From NCBI GenBank assembly GCA_018260755.1, contig JAGTWP010000037.1, positions 1 through 14,862 of the forward strand: a DNA stretch of 14,862 nucleotides, in the 5' to 3' direction. Below the pieces are notes generated by a model. It did not search any database. It saw only the letters and a list, made by a program, of their open reading frames with translations, and was not told the DNA's origin. The position numbers and the translations under genes are program-made. Within the stretch, counting starts at the first letter, position 1. Each line of letters opens with the position of its first letter. This DNA is from Candidatus Altarchaeum sp. GTDB lineage: Archaea > Altiarchaeota > Altiarchaeia > Altiarchaeales > Altiarchaeaceae. Of the stretch, positions 6,025 to 14,744 are shown piece by piece.

Positions 6025-9000
6025 ATGAGGTTAGAAAAGGTCTCTGTTGAGGGATTTAAAACATTCAAAAACAGACAAAATATTGATCTACCTTATAAAT
6101 ATACTGCCATTGTAGGCCCAAACGGAAGTGGTAAAAGTAATCTAATTGATGCATTATGTTTTGTAATCGGCAGATCAAGAGGGATGAGAACAGACCGACT
6201 GGCGGAACTTATTTATAACGGCGGAACAGAGGGAAAACCATCTGATGAAGCAATTGTTTCCGCATATTTTTCCTTGGAGGATGAACAAAAACAAATTGTA
6301 AAAATAACACGAATTGTCAGGCGCGACGGAAAAACACAATATAAAATAAATTACAAAGCATCGCTGAGCGACCCTATTTTATCTAAGAATGACAAAAATA
6401 TCTCAAAAGAAAAAATCCTTGAAACAATAGGTGACAATGAGTACAATGTGCTTCTCCAAAATGACATAACAAATTTTATTGAAATGAGTCCCAAAGAGCG
6501 GAGAGGAGTTATTGATGAAATTTGCGGAATTGCCGATTACGATGAAAAGAAAACCGATGCAATAAAAGAACTTGCATCTGTTGAAGAAAAAATTTCAGGA
6601 GCAAATGTTCAGCTCAACGAGCGGCAGGAAAATTTAAAAATTTTAGAAAAAGAAAAAGAGGATGCAATAAAATTTAAAGAGGGTAAAAAGGAAATTTATG
6701 CGCTTGAGAGAGTATTTAATTACATAACTTTAAGTGAAACCGAGAAAAAAATAAATGAATACAAGATTTCAGCCAAGGGCTTGTGTGATGTTCGCGATTC
6801 GTATAAAGTCAGTGAAGGCAACATTAAAACAAAGAAGACGGAACTTGAAACAAAAATTTCGGACATCAATAAACAGCTTATTGAAAATGAAAAAAAGCGC
6901 GGAGAGTCCGATGTGTCTTTGCTGAATGCAGAACAAAGGTATTTAAAAACAGAAAATAAAAAACTCGGGGAATTAAATGAAAAAATAAATTTTGCAGTCC
7001 AAAAAAAGGACGAGTTGAATAATCTATTTACTTCCTCATCTATACAAATAAAAAATTTTTCCGGGCGAATCAAACAAATTGCTCAAATAATTGCGGATAC
7101 CAAAATTTCCGAAATTGAAAACAAAGTTATGGAATTGAAGGACAAAATTTATAACCTGAAAATAGCTGGCAGCAATGCGAGAAATAAATATGAAAATGAA
7201 AAAAATAATAGTGGTGAAAAGCGCAAAAGATGTAATTTGAACAAAGTGGAAATTTCCAAATACATTGCGAGAGAGCAGGAATTAGCGAGAGAAATAGATA
7301 ATAAAAGTTATGCCTACAAAGAAATTTTTGAGAGACATTCAAAACTCAGAAAGGAAAAATTCAACGCCGAAAAAGAGTATGAACAATTAATTGAGGGCTA
7401 TGAAAAGATAAAGGGAGAGTATGTGCGGAAAAAGGAAATTTTAAAAAATTTACGAAAAAATTTAATTGCCGACTATCTGAAAAAAGCAACAGGCGGAATA
7501 TACGGAACGGTCTCCGAATTGTGCAGAGTTTCGGATGCAAAATACAGGAAGGCAATTTACAGTGCTGCGGGAAACCGTATGGAAAATATTGTTGTTGAAA
7601 ATGAAAATATAGCAGTAAAATGTGTAAATTTGTTAAAAGCAGGAAGAATAGGAAGGGCAACATTCCTGCCGCTTAACAAAATAAATATAAATTTACCTAA
7701 TGAAAGTCCTGCTGGTTTGGGATTTGCGCGCGAGTTTTTAATTTATGATGAAAAATTTGAAAATATAATTACATACATACTGCGAAATACAATTATTGTA
7801 GAAAATCCTGATGATTTTAAACCGCTAATCGGAAGATACAGGGTGGTTTCTCTTGACGGGGACATTGCCGAAAAAGAAGGAAGTATAAGCGGCGGATTTA
7901 TAAAAGAAAGATTAAATTTTAACGAAATTTCCGATGAAATCAACGCCCTTGAAGGAAAGTTAAGTGCAGCGGAAGAAGAAATTGAAAGAGTAAAGGAAAG
8001 AAAAAATATAAGTACAGATGATTTAGAAAAAGATCTGACGAGCGTTCAGGTTGAGGTTGAAAAAATAAAGATTGAAAAAAAGACATTAACAGGATACAGA
8101 GAAGAAAAAGAAGATGAAATTAAAGTCCTTGAAGGTGAAATCAAAGCGAGTGAGGAAGAAGGGAAAGGATTATTGCTGGAAATTGAAAGAACGGAAAATG
8201 ACCTGAAAGTTTTAGAAAAAAATTTAGAAAAAACAGAAAAGGAAATAAAAGGTGAAGAATATAAGCGGATTGAAAATTTAAAAAATGAAAAGAAAAATTT
8301 AGAGATTGAACTTGCGAAGTCACAGAAGGATGCTGATTTTGCAAATACACAAATTTCCGACCTGAAAATTGATGAAATACTATCAGAAAGAAAGCAGTCC
8401 GAAAATGTGCTCAAAGAGACATCCGAAAGAATAGAAAAAATAAAACTTGCGCTGAAGAAAAAAGAGGAAGAAAATAAAGAATTAGCATTAGCAATTCAAA
8501 AACAGGAACAGGAACGGAAAAATGTCGAAGAAGAAATCGCAAGACAGAACATAGAATTAGAAAAAAATTTAAATGCGAAGGAAGAAATAAGGGCTCAAAT
8601 TGAGAAAATTTTGATTGAGGAGGGAAAATTAGAAGAGCATAAGAAAATGCTCCTGGAGAATATTGAAAAAATGAATAAGGAAACGGATAAATTGGCTGAT
8701 AATAACATGACTGAGGAAGATCTCAATAAATTTTTGACGGATAAAAATAACGAAAAAAACAGCAAGGAAGATATTATAAACAGGATAAACGAACTGAATG
8801 AAAAACTGAAGGCGATGGGAAATATAAATTTGAGAGCAATCAATAATTATGACGAAGCAAAAAAAAGTCATGATGAAATTTTTAACAAGGTTGAAACATT
8901 GAAGAATGAAAGACAGGCGATATATGATTTTATTGCATCTGTTGAAAGGAGAAAAAGAGAGGTTTTTATGGATGCCTTTGAAAAAATAAGGGCAAATTTT

Positions 9001-9399
9001 GAAGAAATTTTTAAAAAACTTACTGATAGTTATGGAACCTTAACATTAGATAATCCGAAGGATGTTTCAATATCGGGTCTGAACATTCACGCATCTTCGA
9101 AAGGAAAAAAGATTACAAAAGTTGATGCGATGTCGGGCGGAGAGAAGGCATTGACATGTGCGGCATTTTTGCTGGCAATTCAGCAGTACTCTCCAGCACC
9201 GTTTTATGTCCTTGATGAAATGGACGCATCGCTGGACTCTGAAAATTCAGTAAAAATCGCCGGATTACTAAAAGAAAGCAGCGGACAGTTTATAATGATA
9301 ACCCATAATGAAAATGTAATGAAATACGCAGATGCTGCAATCGGGGTTTCAATGCAAAACGGAATATCGCAAATAGTTGGTGTGAAGATAAATCAGTAA
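6025..9399 (+). CDS. smc: Chromosome segregation ATPase SMC
   Basis: SMC dimers entrap and compact DNA and help separate sister chromosomes. The 1124 residues follow the full SMC plan. The N-terminal head carries Walker A GPNGSGKS (31-38), and a Q-loop region around residue 145 contains LLQNDITNFIEMSP. A long coiled coil runs to about 488. The hinge (about 489-625) starts at TGGIYGTVSEL. A second coil runs to about 985, and the C-terminal head carries signature SGGEKAL (1037-1043), Walker B YVLDE (1061-1065) with catalytic Glu1065, D-loop SLD and the ITHNEN switch. The signature motif reads MSGGEK instead of the usual LSGGEK. It is slightly shorter than typical (about 1170-1190), consistent with shorter coiled-coil arms. 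The scpA and scpB partners are not in the window. It is transcribed away from the ftsZ group and meets tgtA tail to tail, with 44 bp between them. Confidence 0.97.
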   Translation: MRLEKVSVEGFKTFKNRQNIDLPYKYTAIVGPNGSGKSNLIDALCFVIGRSRGMRTDRLAELIYNGGTEGKPSDEAIVSAYFSLEDEQKQIVKITRIVRRDGKTQYKINYKASLSDPILSKNDKNISKEKILETIGDNEYNVLLQNDITNFIEMSPKERRGVIDEICGIADYDEKKTDAIKELASVEEKISGANVQLNERQENLKILEKEKEDAIKFKEGKKEIYALERVFNYITLSETEKKINEYKISAKGLCDVRDSYKVSEGNIKTKKTELETKISDINKQLIENEKKRGESDVSLLNAEQRYLKTENKKLGELNEKINFAVQKKDELNNLFTSSSIQIKNFSGRIKQIAQIIADTKISEIENKVMELKDKIYNLKIAGSNARNKYENEKNNSGEKRKRCNLNKVEISKYIAREQELAREIDNKSYAYKEIFERHSKLRKEKFNAEKEYEQLIEGYEKIKGEYVRKKEILKNLRKNLIADYLKKATGGIYGTVSELCRVSDAKYRKAIYSAAGNRMENIVVENENIAVKCVNLLKAGRIGRATFLPLNKININLPNESPAGLGFAREFLIYDEKFENIITYILRNTIIVENPDDFKPLIGRYRVVSLDGDIAEKEGSISGGFIKERLNFNEISDEINALEGKLSAAEEEIERVKERKNISTDDLEKDLTSVQVEVEKIKIEKKTLTGYREEKEDEIKVLEGEIKASEEEGKGLLLEIERTENDLKVLEKNLEKTEKEIKGEEYKRIENLKNEKKNLEIELAKSQKDADFANTQISDLKIDEILSERKQSENVLKETSERIEKIKLALKKKEEENKELALAIQKQEQERKNVEEEIARQNIELEKNLNAKEEIRAQIEKILIEEGKLEEHKKMLLENIEKMNKETDKLADNNMTEEDLNKFLTDKNNEKNSKEDIINRINELNEKLKAMGNINLRAINNYDEAKKSHDEIFNKVETLKNERQAIYDFIASVERRKREVFMDAFEKIRANFEEIFKKLTDSYGTLTLDNPKDVSISGLNIHASSKGKKITKVDAMSGGEKALTCAAFLLAIQQYSPAPFYVLDEMDASLDSENSVKIAGLLKESSGQFIMITHNENVMKYADAAIGVSMQNGISQIVGVKINQ

Positions 9400-9443
9400 A
9401 ATCAGCAAATTTAAATTTTCGGATAATCTTAATAATCTTACTT

Positions 9444-11141
9444 TTATCTTACTCTTACAGCAACCCCTCTCTTAAAACTCGTGCATTCTCTCGGAGCGAG
9501 CATTAATGTTCCCGTTGCAATTAAATTATCATCCTTATCAACAACCAAACATTCGTCTCCAGCCCTTAAATTTTTATCCGCATTAATAACAAATTTTGCA
9601 AAAACATTCATTCCTTCTTTAACAAAAGGAACTGCTTCATCTGCTATTGCTATCCTCAATTTAGGAAATTTGAAAAATTTATGCAGTTCCTCTGCCAGTT
9701 TTTTATGAGGAATAATGAAATGGTCGCTTGCCCTTACACTCCCAAGCAATTCCTTTGTTTTATTGTCATGAATCCACCTGATTCTTTTTGTCTTTCTTGA
9801 ACGTTTTATAATCAAATTAAACTGAGCCAGAATTTGAGCGGCATTCTCTCCGAACTGATATTGCATGATTGCTTTAACTTTTTCTTTATCATCTGCATCG
9901 GACTTAATTCCAAAGACATTTAAAGGATAAATATCCAAAATTTCCTGTGGAACATTTCCAAATGGTTTAACATTAATTAAATTTTCTGTCTTAACATTTT
10001 TTGCCCTGCTTTTAACATTATAAATTTCAGTCCTGCTGTCAAATCCGAAATCAAAGAATGCCGAGCGTTTTGTTATAGGGTCAAATTCCGATAAAAATTT
10101 CCTGTGTTTTTTTAATGTTCTAACTGCTTTATACAAACTCGGATGTGATATTGCCCGCATTTCAATATATTCCCATAAAGTATTCTCTTTTATTGCCTGC
10201 TTAATCCTTCTGATTTCTTCATAAGACACATATAAATTGTGCAATGCAATGTCATGCTCATCCAAATCACAGGGATTTTTATTATGGCATGCCGGGCAGG
10301 AACATGGCAGATATTCAAGTTCCGAAATTTTCTTTGTTCCGTAATTTGTGATGTATCTTTTATCCTTTGCAAATAAGGCATAAGCAGCAGAATCAAATAT
10401 ATCGCAGCCCAGACCGACAGCCAGACCAAACAACATAGGATGTCCCAATCCGAAGGCGTGAACGATATTACCTGCTCTAATGTTCTTCTTTGCAGCTACA
10501 ATTATATTAACTAAATCCTCAAATCTGTATTCTTCCATCAAACGAACAATTCCGCCGATTGCATTTAATTCAAAATTTTTTGAAATTTCCCTCGCGGCTT
10601 TTGCCCTTAAATCCATAAATGTTGAACCCTGAATTGCCGCATTTACAACCAAATTTAAATTTAAGTTCTTTGCCTCTTTTGCTCTCTTCAATGTTACGGT
10701 TAAATTTTCCTCTGCAAGACGTTTATAAGCATCAGGCAATGTCGGAATGTCAAGAAAAGAGCCGATTTCCGCTCCAATATGTTCCTCAAATTTTAAAATT
10801 TCGCTGTTGCTTATGTCAATGTCACCGTATTTCATCAGCTGATAACTTCCGGAATCAACGGCAATAATTCCGTCAAAATTGAAAAATTTATGTATGCCCT
10901 GCTCAAGTACATTGTTCTTTTTTTCTTCACTTTTAAAAAGCATATAAGCATTTGTCATTAAAATTTTCGCATTAAATTTTGATTTTAATTTGTCTATGCT
11001 CAATATAGGATTATTCAGGCCATAAACAGGCATTAATGCCGGTGTTTCTATAACCTTGCTTTGATTGTCTTTATCCTTTATCTCTAATCTTCCGATTCTT
11101 CCTGCAATATCCTTATCTTTTATTTCAAACGAAATTTTCAT
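9444..11141 (-). CDS. tgtA: Archaeosine tRNA-guanine transglycosylase (preQ0-inserting)
   Basis: This enzyme swaps guanine at position 15 of archaeal tRNAs for preQ0, the first tRNA-bound step to archaeosine (EC 2.4.2.48). The 565-residue length is that of the one-piece archaeal form. The TIM-barrel domain has VDSGSYQ with Asp96 and GCDIFDSAAY with Asp250, matching the two catalytic aspartates of the Pyrococcus enzyme shifted by one residue. The zinc site is C280-x-C282-x2-C285 with a probable His301 (in ALHNLYV). After the linking domains comes a PUA domain (about 488-565) ending FKRGVAVRVR, which helps to reach the buried G15. A TATA box (11166-11175) lies 25-34 bp before the ATG, implying a leaderless or nearly leaderless mRNA. 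The gene is divergent from mtaB, another tRNA-modification gene. Confidence 0.96.
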   Translation of the reverse strand: MKISFEIKDKDIAGRIGRLEIKDKDNQSKVIETPALMPVYGLNNPILSIDKLKSKFNAKILMTNAYMLFKSEEKKNNVLEQGIHKFFNFDGIIAVDSGSYQLMKYGDIDISNSEILKFEEHIGAEIGSFLDIPTLPDAYKRLAEENLTVTLKRAKEAKNLNLNLVVNAAIQGSTFMDLRAKAAREISKNFELNAIGGIVRLMEEYRFEDLVNIIVAAKKNIRAGNIVHAFGLGHPMLFGLAVGLGCDIFDSAAYALFAKDKRYITNYGTKKISELEYLPCSCPACHNKNPCDLDEHDIALHNLYVSYEEIRRIKQAIKENTLWEYIEMRAISHPSLYKAVRTLKKHRKFLSEFDPITKRSAFFDFGFDSRTEIYNVKSRAKNVKTENLINVKPFGNVPQEILDIYPLNVFGIKSDADDKEKVKAIMQYQFGENAAQILAQFNLIIKRSRKTKRIRWIHDNKTKELLGSVRASDHFIIPHKKLAEELHKFFKFPKLRIAIADEAVPFVKEGMNVFAKFVINADKNLRAGDECLVVDKDDNLIATGTLMLAPRECTSFKRGVAVRVR

Positions 11142-11165
11142 CTTTGTAAACTTTAAAGATAATAA

Positions 11166-11175
11166 ATTTATAAAT
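11166..11175 (-). promoter_or_regulatory. TATA box of tgtA
   Basis: ATTTATAAAT is palindromic and lies 25-34 bp upstream of the tgtA ATG (first base 11141). That is the distance expected for a leaderless archaeal transcript. Confidence 0.5.
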
Positions 11176-11344
11176 TTAATTTACTTAATCTTAAATCACG
11201 CCAAAAATTTTGAGGAATTTTTAGAAGCCATCTTACTTCATTCAGAGTAATTGAATTTATTTTAATCGTATTCCAATCTAATTAAAATGTCAATATAGAA
11301 ATCAGAACAAGTGATGTTATTTTGTTATTTATTATTCGTAATTG

Positions 11345-11354
11345 TTTTATAAAA
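11345..11354 (+). promoter_or_regulatory. TATA box of mtaB
   Basis: TTTTATAAAA lies 28-37 bp upstream of the mtaB ATG at 11382, so transcription should start within a few bases of it. Two further ATGs at 11372 and 11377, in a tandem ATGAA repeat, are out of frame with the gene. They would be read as decoys only if the leader included them. Confidence 0.5.
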
Positions 11355-11381
11355 ATTAGACATAAATCAAAATGAAATGAA

Positions 11382-12740
11382 ATGAAATTTAAAATTTTAA
11401 CCTACGGATGTTCGATGAATAAGGCAGACAGCGAATGCATTGCAGGGATAATTAAGGAAAAATTTAAATCTGATGCTGAAATTAAGGAATATTTTGTAGA
11501 TGAGGTAAAAAATTTTGATATTGATAAAGAAAAGATAAATTCCGATAATAATTTTCTAATTATAAATACATGCATAGTCAAACAACCAACGGAAAACAAA
11601 ATTTTTGATTTAATGAGAAAGATAGAGAAAAAAAGAGAAAATGAAAAATGTCTGAATGTAATAGTGAGTGGTTGTCTGCCTGCTGCATACCCTGAAATTT
11701 GCAGGAAATTTAAATTTTCGTTCATCGGAACAAATGTTTCTGATATAAACAAGGCAATTGATGAGGCAATTGAAGGGAGAAAATTTGTAAAAATAGAAAA
11801 GCAGGAGGATAAACTGTGTATTCCGAAATTTTCGTTTAATAAATTTATATCCATAATTCCGATTTCTGAAGGGTGCGTTGGAAATTGTTCATACTGCTCA
11901 ACAAAATTAGCAAGACAAAATTTGACATCTTATAAGGAAGAGAATATAATCAAAACAATAAAAAATGCAATAAAGTACGGTGCAAAGGAAATTTACATAA
12001 CAGGTCAGGATACAGGATGCTACGGATTGGATATTGACACAAATATCGTAAGTTTGCTTGAAAAAATTTCCGAAATTGAAGGAAAATTTAAAGTAAGGGT
12101 TGGAATGATGAATCCGGATTTTGCATTAAAATTTTTAGATGAATTGATTGAAATATTTAAACATCAAAAATTTTACAGGTTCATCCACATTCCGGTTCAG
12201 AGCGGAAGCAATGCCGTTTTGAGGGATATGAAAAGAAATTATTGTGTTGAGGATTTTATCGGGGTTGCAGAGAAATTTAAATGTATTGATGCAAGCATTT
12301 CAACAGACATCATTGTTGGCTTTCCAACCGAGACAGACGATGATTTTAAATGCAGTGTTGACTTAATTAATAAAATCAAACCGGAATTTTTAAATTTGTC
12401 AAAATTTTATGTAAGGAAGGGAACACTGGCGGAAAGGTTTATAAGAAATAAGCAATGGACTTATGATACAAGAATTGCAAAAGAACGGTCGTTGTTAATT
12501 TCCGGGATTTTCAGGGAAATTTCAAAGGACAATAATAAAAAATGGCTTAACTGGGAAGGGGAAATTTTGACAGATGAAATTGAGAACGGCATGCTTATAG
12601 GGAGAAATTTTACATATAAAAAAATTCATATAAAGGATAAAAAGGTTCAATCCGAATTATTAGGAAAATTTGTCCATTGTAGAATTATTAAAGCAGGGGA
12701 AATTCTGGAAGGGGAAATTTTAGGAAGTGAAATTAATTAA
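11382..12740 (+). CDS. mtaB: tRNA-t6A37 methylthiotransferase, e-MtaB/CDKAL1 type
   Basis: This is a radical-SAM enzyme with two iron-sulfur clusters. It adds a methylthio group to N6-threonylcarbamoyladenosine at tRNA position 37 (ms2t6A), which stabilises decoding of A-starting codons. The 452 residues contain three domains. The N-terminal cluster domain has Cys10 (YGCSMNK), Cys64 (INTCIVKQPTENK) and Cys98 (SGCLP). The radical-SAM domain has C165-x3-C169-x2-C172 (GCVGNCSYCSTKLAR), GQDTGCYG, HIPVQSGSN and DIIVGFPTETDDDF. The TRAM RNA-binding domain lies at about 385-452. The NTC-V-K-PTE and YC-TK-AR patterns mark the archaeal/eukaryotic branch, not bacterial MiaB. It is divergent from tgtA and is followed after 20 bp by the cas6 remnant, which it may co-transcribe. 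Confidence 0.95.
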   Translation: MKFKILTYGCSMNKADSECIAGIIKEKFKSDAEIKEYFVDEVKNFDIDKEKINSDNNFLIINTCIVKQPTENKIFDLMRKIEKKRENEKCLNVIVSGCLPAAYPEICRKFKFSFIGTNVSDINKAIDEAIEGRKFVKIEKQEDKLCIPKFSFNKFISIIPISEGCVGNCSYCSTKLARQNLTSYKEENIIKTIKNAIKYGAKEIYITGQDTGCYGLDIDTNIVSLLEKISEIEGKFKVRVGMMNPDFALKFLDELIEIFKHQKFYRFIHIPVQSGSNAVLRDMKRNYCVEDFIGVAEKFKCIDASISTDIIVGFPTETDDDFKCSVDLINKIKPEFLNLSKFYVRKGTLAERFIRNKQWTYDTRIAKERSLLISGIFREISKDNNKKWLNWEGEILTDEIENGMLIGRNFTYKKIHIKDKKVQSELLGKFVHCRIIKAGEILEGEILGSEIN

Positions 12741-12760
12741 GTTTAATTATTTATTTTAAA

Positions 12761-13093
12761 ATGCGACTTTTAATAAAAGTAAGGAATGCAAAAGAGCAGG
12801 ATTATGATTTGAAGTACTATCACAAATTACAGGGCTCTATATACAATTTAATAAAAGATACGGAGTACGGCGAACTTCATAATCACGAAGGATATAAATT
12901 TTTCTCTTTTTCAAACATTTTTCCGATGAAAACAGGTAAAGGTGATGATAGGAATCTCATGCTTGCATCACCAAGCGAGAAATTTATTGATGTGGTTTTG
13001 GATAAATTAAGCGGGAGAAAAGATAATTTATTGCACATAGGGGAATACGAACTTGAACTCTGTAGCATAAAAAAAATAAAACTGAAATATTGA
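12761..13093 (+). pseudogene. cas6: N-terminal half of CRISPR endoribonuclease Cas6, frameshifted remnant
   Basis: The 110 residues match the N-terminal ferredoxin-like domain of Cas6, which cuts CRISPR precursor RNA into guides. The start MRLLIKV, the segment YYHKLQGSIYNLI (residues 19-31), the block GYKFFSFSNIFP (45-56), DDRNLMLASPS and the following helix are all typical. Intact Cas6 is roughly twice this length. The frame ends at TGA just after a run of eight A (13069-13076). Slipping by one base in that run would continue as KTEILKSACTPSSPMKLTS and on to VVLK before a stop at 13159, which resembles the next part of a Cas6. The C-terminal RNA-binding half with its glycine-rich loop is absent. 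No repeat array and no other cas gene is visible. It lies 20 bp after mtaB. The family call is fairly secure; non-functionality is inferred. Confidence 0.7.
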
Positions 13094-13202
13094 AATCTGC
13101 TTGTACTCCCTCTTCCCCGATGAAACTTACCAGTTTGAATAGAACCAGTGTGGTATTGAAATGAATGGAAATACATTTTGTGTGTAACATAAAAAAGGGT
13201 AA

Positions 13203-13295
13203 ATTTTACCTAAATTAAAATTTCATAATGTTGCAAAACTTTATGGTTATCAAGAAGCAGCAGCAGCAGCAGCAATAGAAATAGACCAGGAATAA
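13203..13295 (+). other. Short open-frame relic with GCA triplet run
   Basis: A frame opened by a stop at 13200-13202 and closed by TAA at 13293-13295 encodes NVAKLYGYQE, six alanines and IEIDQE. It looks like the C-terminal end of a protein but has no in-frame ATG or GTG. The alanine run comes from six tandem triplets (13256-13273), the only such microsatellite in the window. ATGTTGCAAAA at 13228-13238 matches 11 bases of the dispersed repeat copy at 217-236. It is probably gene debris; I do not recognise the source. Confidence 0.3.
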
Positions 13296-13305
13296 TTTAT
13301 CATTT

Positions 13306-14418
13306 TCACAAAATATACCCTGTCGCATCCTCAATTAAGCCAAATCCCGAACCTAAATTATTCGTATCAATATCAAGGCCTTCCATAGATATATCCGTAA
13401 CCTCACATAAGTATTCAATATAAGTAAACATTCCGATTTTTTCAAATATAAATTTATGCGAAGCATATGCCTTTAAAGAAATAAAGACCTTGCCTTCATT
13501 TGCAGTAATGAGCCATTCCCGGTTCTTTTTTCCGGATTTCTTTATATTTAAATTTTTGAAAATATATTTCTTGTCTTTCGTTTTATCGTAAAATTCAAGT
13601 ATAGAACGTATCTTATGCTCAAATATTAATATTTCTATCCTGGGCTCAAAGTAAGTCAATACGGAACCATTTGAGAATACAATTCTTCCCCAGTACCACG
13701 GAACAAAAGGACCGATTACAACAACTTTCTGAACATAGCATTTTCCTGTGAAATTTTCTCCGTTTAATGTCCCGGTAAAATCAAAATACAGGTTTATTAA
13801 AGCAAAACCGGCAAATAACTTAAAATAGTTGTTGAACTCAAAGGACTTTGAATTATCTTCTGCTCTTGTTATTTTGAAATTTGCAATTTCTTTGTTTCTT
13901 TTGGATAAAATAAAGGAATAATCGGGAAATTTTCCATTATAGCGGACATTTACCTTATTTTGTCGGGCAGAAACCATGAGCCCGTCGGAATTTATTGATA
14001 TTGAACATTCGTCTTCCAGGATTAAATTTTTCCTGTCAGTATAACCCCATACGGTTATGTAACCGTTTCTTCCTTCGCATTTTCTGTTTATTATCTCTTT
14101 ATGGTTAATTTTTATGGACTCAGAGGTATGTCCGAACATTATGAGAAGTTGTCTTTTGTCTTCGGGCTTTGTTGCTCCGTAAGTCATAAACCAGTATTCT
14201 TTTCCGGTGGGGGGTAAATTTTCAAAACAAAAAAACATACGGTCAATTTCCTGAGCGGACTTTTTTGTTTTTTTAAGTTCTATCAGGGAATTATACTTTG
14301 AACTAATTTCGTCTATTTTTTCTTTTAAGTACATTTTTTCAATACCTGACAAAATTTGGACATATTTATCCAGAGTATCAAACGGATAATCCGTTATTTT
14401 TTTATTTTCATCAGCCAT
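13306..14418 (-). CDS. Uncharacterised 370-residue beta-rich protein, weakly AttH/CrtC (lipocalin)-like
   Basis: I cannot assign a function. After a charged N-terminal helical region (about 1-60) the protein is rich in alternating strands. There are two tryptophan-bearing segments, GKEYWFMTYG (72-81) and WYWGRIVFSNGSVLTYFEPR (241-260), preceded by VQKVVVIGPFVP. The pairing of an early substrate-entry strand with a W-x-W, Phe, Asn-Gly-Ser, Thr-Tyr block recalls the AttH/hydroxyneurosporene-synthase (CrtC) superfamily, whose members have a double lipocalin-like barrel and bind hydrophobic ligands. This resemblance is weak and from memory. There is no signal peptide or membrane segment, so it should be cytosolic. 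It runs convergently towards the cas6 remnant and stands 83 bp downstream of the DUF357 gene, perhaps in one transcript. Confidence 0.7.
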   Translation of the reverse strand: MADENKKITDYPFDTLDKYVQILSGIEKMYLKEKIDEISSKYNSLIELKKTKKSAQEIDRMFFCFENLPPTGKEYWFMTYGATKPEDKRQLLIMFGHTSESIKINHKEIINRKCEGRNGYITVWGYTDRKNLILEDECSISINSDGLMVSARQNKVNVRYNGKFPDYSFILSKRNKEIANFKITRAEDNSKSFEFNNYFKLFAGFALINLYFDFTGTLNGENFTGKCYVQKVVVIGPFVPWYWGRIVFSNGSVLTYFEPRIEILIFEHKIRSILEFYDKTKDKKYIFKNLNIKKSGKKNREWLITANEGKVFISLKAYASHKFIFEKIGMFTYIEYLCEVTDISMEGLDIDTNNLGSGFGLIEDATGYIL

Positions 14419-14501
14419 TTTAAATTTATTTAAAAATATCCAAAAGTAAGCGAAGTCACCTTAAAAATTTAATCAGGTATTAAATTTTTTTTCCCTCAAA
14501 T

Positions 14502-14744
14502 TTATTTCAAAAATTTTATAAATTTTCCTGCATCGAGCCACCCTTCCGCATATTCAAGTGCTATGATCGCCCCGATAAAATTTCCTTTGCTGTAAAAATA
14601 TAACGCATCATTGTAATAATTGAGCGCCATTTCGTAAAATTTTCTACTTTCTTCTGTATTTACCTTCAAGGTTAAATTTTCAAACAGGACTTTTGCTTTG
14701 TTCAAATATCTTTCTGCCCTTTCTTTTATTTCATCATTACACAT
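14502..14744 (-). CDS. DUF357 family small helical protein
   Basis: The 80-residue protein matches the archaeal DUF357 family of unknown function. Helix one carries IKERAERYLNKAKVLFENL. The family's diagnostic C-terminal pair of helices follows: YYNDALYFYSKGNFIGAIIALEYAEGWLDAGKFI, given here only as its start (residues 49-67) and its end EYAEGWLDAG. The A-x2-YA-GWLDAG ending is typical. I chose the ATG at 14744 because it gives the usual family length. An in-frame ATG at 14858 would add 38 residues of unrelated composition. Family members often neighbour translation or DNA-handling genes in archaea, but no role is established. It precedes the 370-residue gene on the same strand. Confidence 0.8.
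   Translation of the reverse strand: MCNDEIKERAERYLNKAKVLFENLTLKVNTEESRKFYEMALNYYNDALYFYSKGNFIGAIIALEYAEGWLDAGKFIKFLK

Noticed and set aside
6720-8871. Open frames on the minus strand under smc
   Set aside because: They are Phe/Ser-rich shadows of the Lys/Glu-rich coiled-coil coding sequence.
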